Source: Candidatus Yonathbacteria bacterium RIFOXYC2_FULL_47_9 (GTDB lineage: Bacteria > Patescibacteriota > Minisyncoccia > Phycocordibacterales > UBA1550). From it: a stretch of DNA of 21,276 nt. Shown here in pieces: positions 20,673 to 21,276 of this stretch. The notes under the pieces are model-generated. The model worked only from the letters and a program-made list of their open reading frames with translations. It was not told where the DNA came from and searched no databases. The stretch lies in the NCBI GenBank assembly GCA_001825115.1, contig MHUY01000037.1, positions 11,899 to 33,174 of the forward strand. The letters are read 5' to 3'. The position numbers and the translations under genes were made by a program. Position 1 is the first letter of the stretch. Every line of letters begins with the position of its first letter.

Positions 20673-21276
20673 TTAGTACTCCCTCATTGAAAGCTGCGCG
20701 TCAACCTTCTTTACGAGATCAAGGACTACTGAAACAACAATCAGGAGTGCCGTTCCACCAATAGCGAGAGATGCAACACCCGTGAGTTCTTGCATAACGA
20801 GTGGTAAAATAGCGATCGCACCAAGGAAGATAGCACCAACAAGCGTAATGCGCGTAAGGATCTTTGCAAGATACTGTGAAGTCTGCTCGCCGGGGCGAAT
20901 ACCAGGAATGAATGCGCCGTTCTTCTGAAGATTGGTTGAGATAGCGTCTGGATCAAAGGTGACCGCGGTGTAAAAATACGTAAAGACGAATACGAGACCA
21001 AAGTAGAGCACCCCGTTTACCCAACTATTTGCAAGCGCTTTCTGAACAGCAAGCGCAATCACCTGCACCGTACCGTTACCCATCGTAGCAAGCGCGTTAG
21101 CGACTACTGTAGGGAAAATAAGAATAGAGAGTGCAAAAATGATTGGAATAACACCTGCCTGATTTACACGAAGAGGTAAATATGTTTGCGTAGAACCACC
21201 AATAGTGCGGCCACCACGAGCCTGTTTTGCGTAGGTCACCGGCACAGGACGCTCTGCCTCGGTCATAAAGACTACC
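20673..21276 (-). CDS. secY: Protein translocase SecY, C-terminal part (cut by window edge)
   Basis: The last about 200 residues of the SecYEG channel subunit. The sequence enters from the window edge in frame (VVF before MTEAERPVPV) and continues through the cytoplasmic loop with TEAERPVPVTYAKQ, then LPLRVNQAGVIPIIFA, TM helices 7-10, the basic loop with FIPGIRPGEQTSQYL, and a final VDAQLSMREY. This matches the C-terminal half of SecY, so the Met at 21266 is internal and not the start; the rest of the gene lies beyond 21276. It precedes adk and map as in the spc operon. Confidence 0.97.
   Translation of the reverse strand, partial: VVFMTEAERPVPVTYAKQARGGRTIGGSTQTYLPLRVNQAGVIPIIFALSILIFPTVVANALATMGNGTVQVIALAVQKALANSWVNGVLYFGLVFVFTYFYTAVTFDPDAISTNLQKNGAFIPGIRPGEQTSQYLAKILTRITLVGAIFLGAIAILPLVMQELTGVASLAIGGTALLIVVSVVLDLVKKVDAQLSMREY

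Noticed and set aside
1..21276. CRISPR arrays, tRNA or rRNA genes, insertion sequences
   Set aside because: No regularly spaced direct repeats, no cloverleaf with the usual T-loop, and no transposase motif were seen on either strand by eye.

Overview
The window looks like a chromosome segment of a candidate-phyla-radiation bacterium, most likely Parcubacteria (Patescibacteria). That placement is inferred from the gene set: compact ribosomal and initiation-factor genes, a VirD4/TraG-like ATPase with a long N-terminal extension, a FISUMP-domain surface protein, a LysM-lytic transglycosylase, a short adenylate kinase, and many small unrecognisable proteins. Stops include TAA, TAG and TGA (for example TGA at 5519-5521), so the standard bacterial code applies and UGA is not recoded.

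Layout. 21-1293 (minus): an AT-rich module of a HigB/RelE-type toxin, an overlapping XRE antitoxin and a DUF6941-like gene, under a good promoter carrying two tandem inverted repeats. 1415-4086: an unknown protein, a divergent Ala/Glu-rich coiled-coil protein, and a membrane-anchored LysM + lytic transglycosylase. 4267-6574 (plus): five small unknown genes, each a separate unit with its own promoter, ribosome site and terminator. 6727-7796 (plus): infC-rpmI-rplT with a TTG start on infC. 7870-10348 (minus): a membrane protein, a beta-CASP metallo-beta-lactamase nuclease and a SLOG/LOG-like protein in one run. 10446-10573 (minus): a structured RNA with the architecture of 6S RNA, complete with promoter and terminator. 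10683-11159: ndk. 11259-16648 (minus): two acidic unknown proteins, the large ATPase and a small four-helix membrane protein built from two copies of one unit. 16725-19126 (minus): a membrane-anchored small protein and a secreted FISUMP/Cys-repeat protein whose reading frame is broken by one in-frame TAA. 19213-21276 (minus): map, adk and the 3' part of secY, the usual end of the spc operon.

Cross-cutting observations. At least seven minus-strand genes have a -10 element, often the extended TGnTAnAAT type, only 6-10 bases before the start codon, which predicts leaderless or nearly leaderless mRNAs. The small-gene block and the transglycosylase instead have longer leaders and strong Shine-Dalgarno sites. 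The most notable items are the 6S-like RNA, this leaderless architecture, the tandem-operator toxin-antitoxin module with a third gene, the internally duplicated four-Cys membrane protein next to the secretion-type ATPase, and the nonsense codon in the surface protein. All calls come from reading the sequence; no database search was run.
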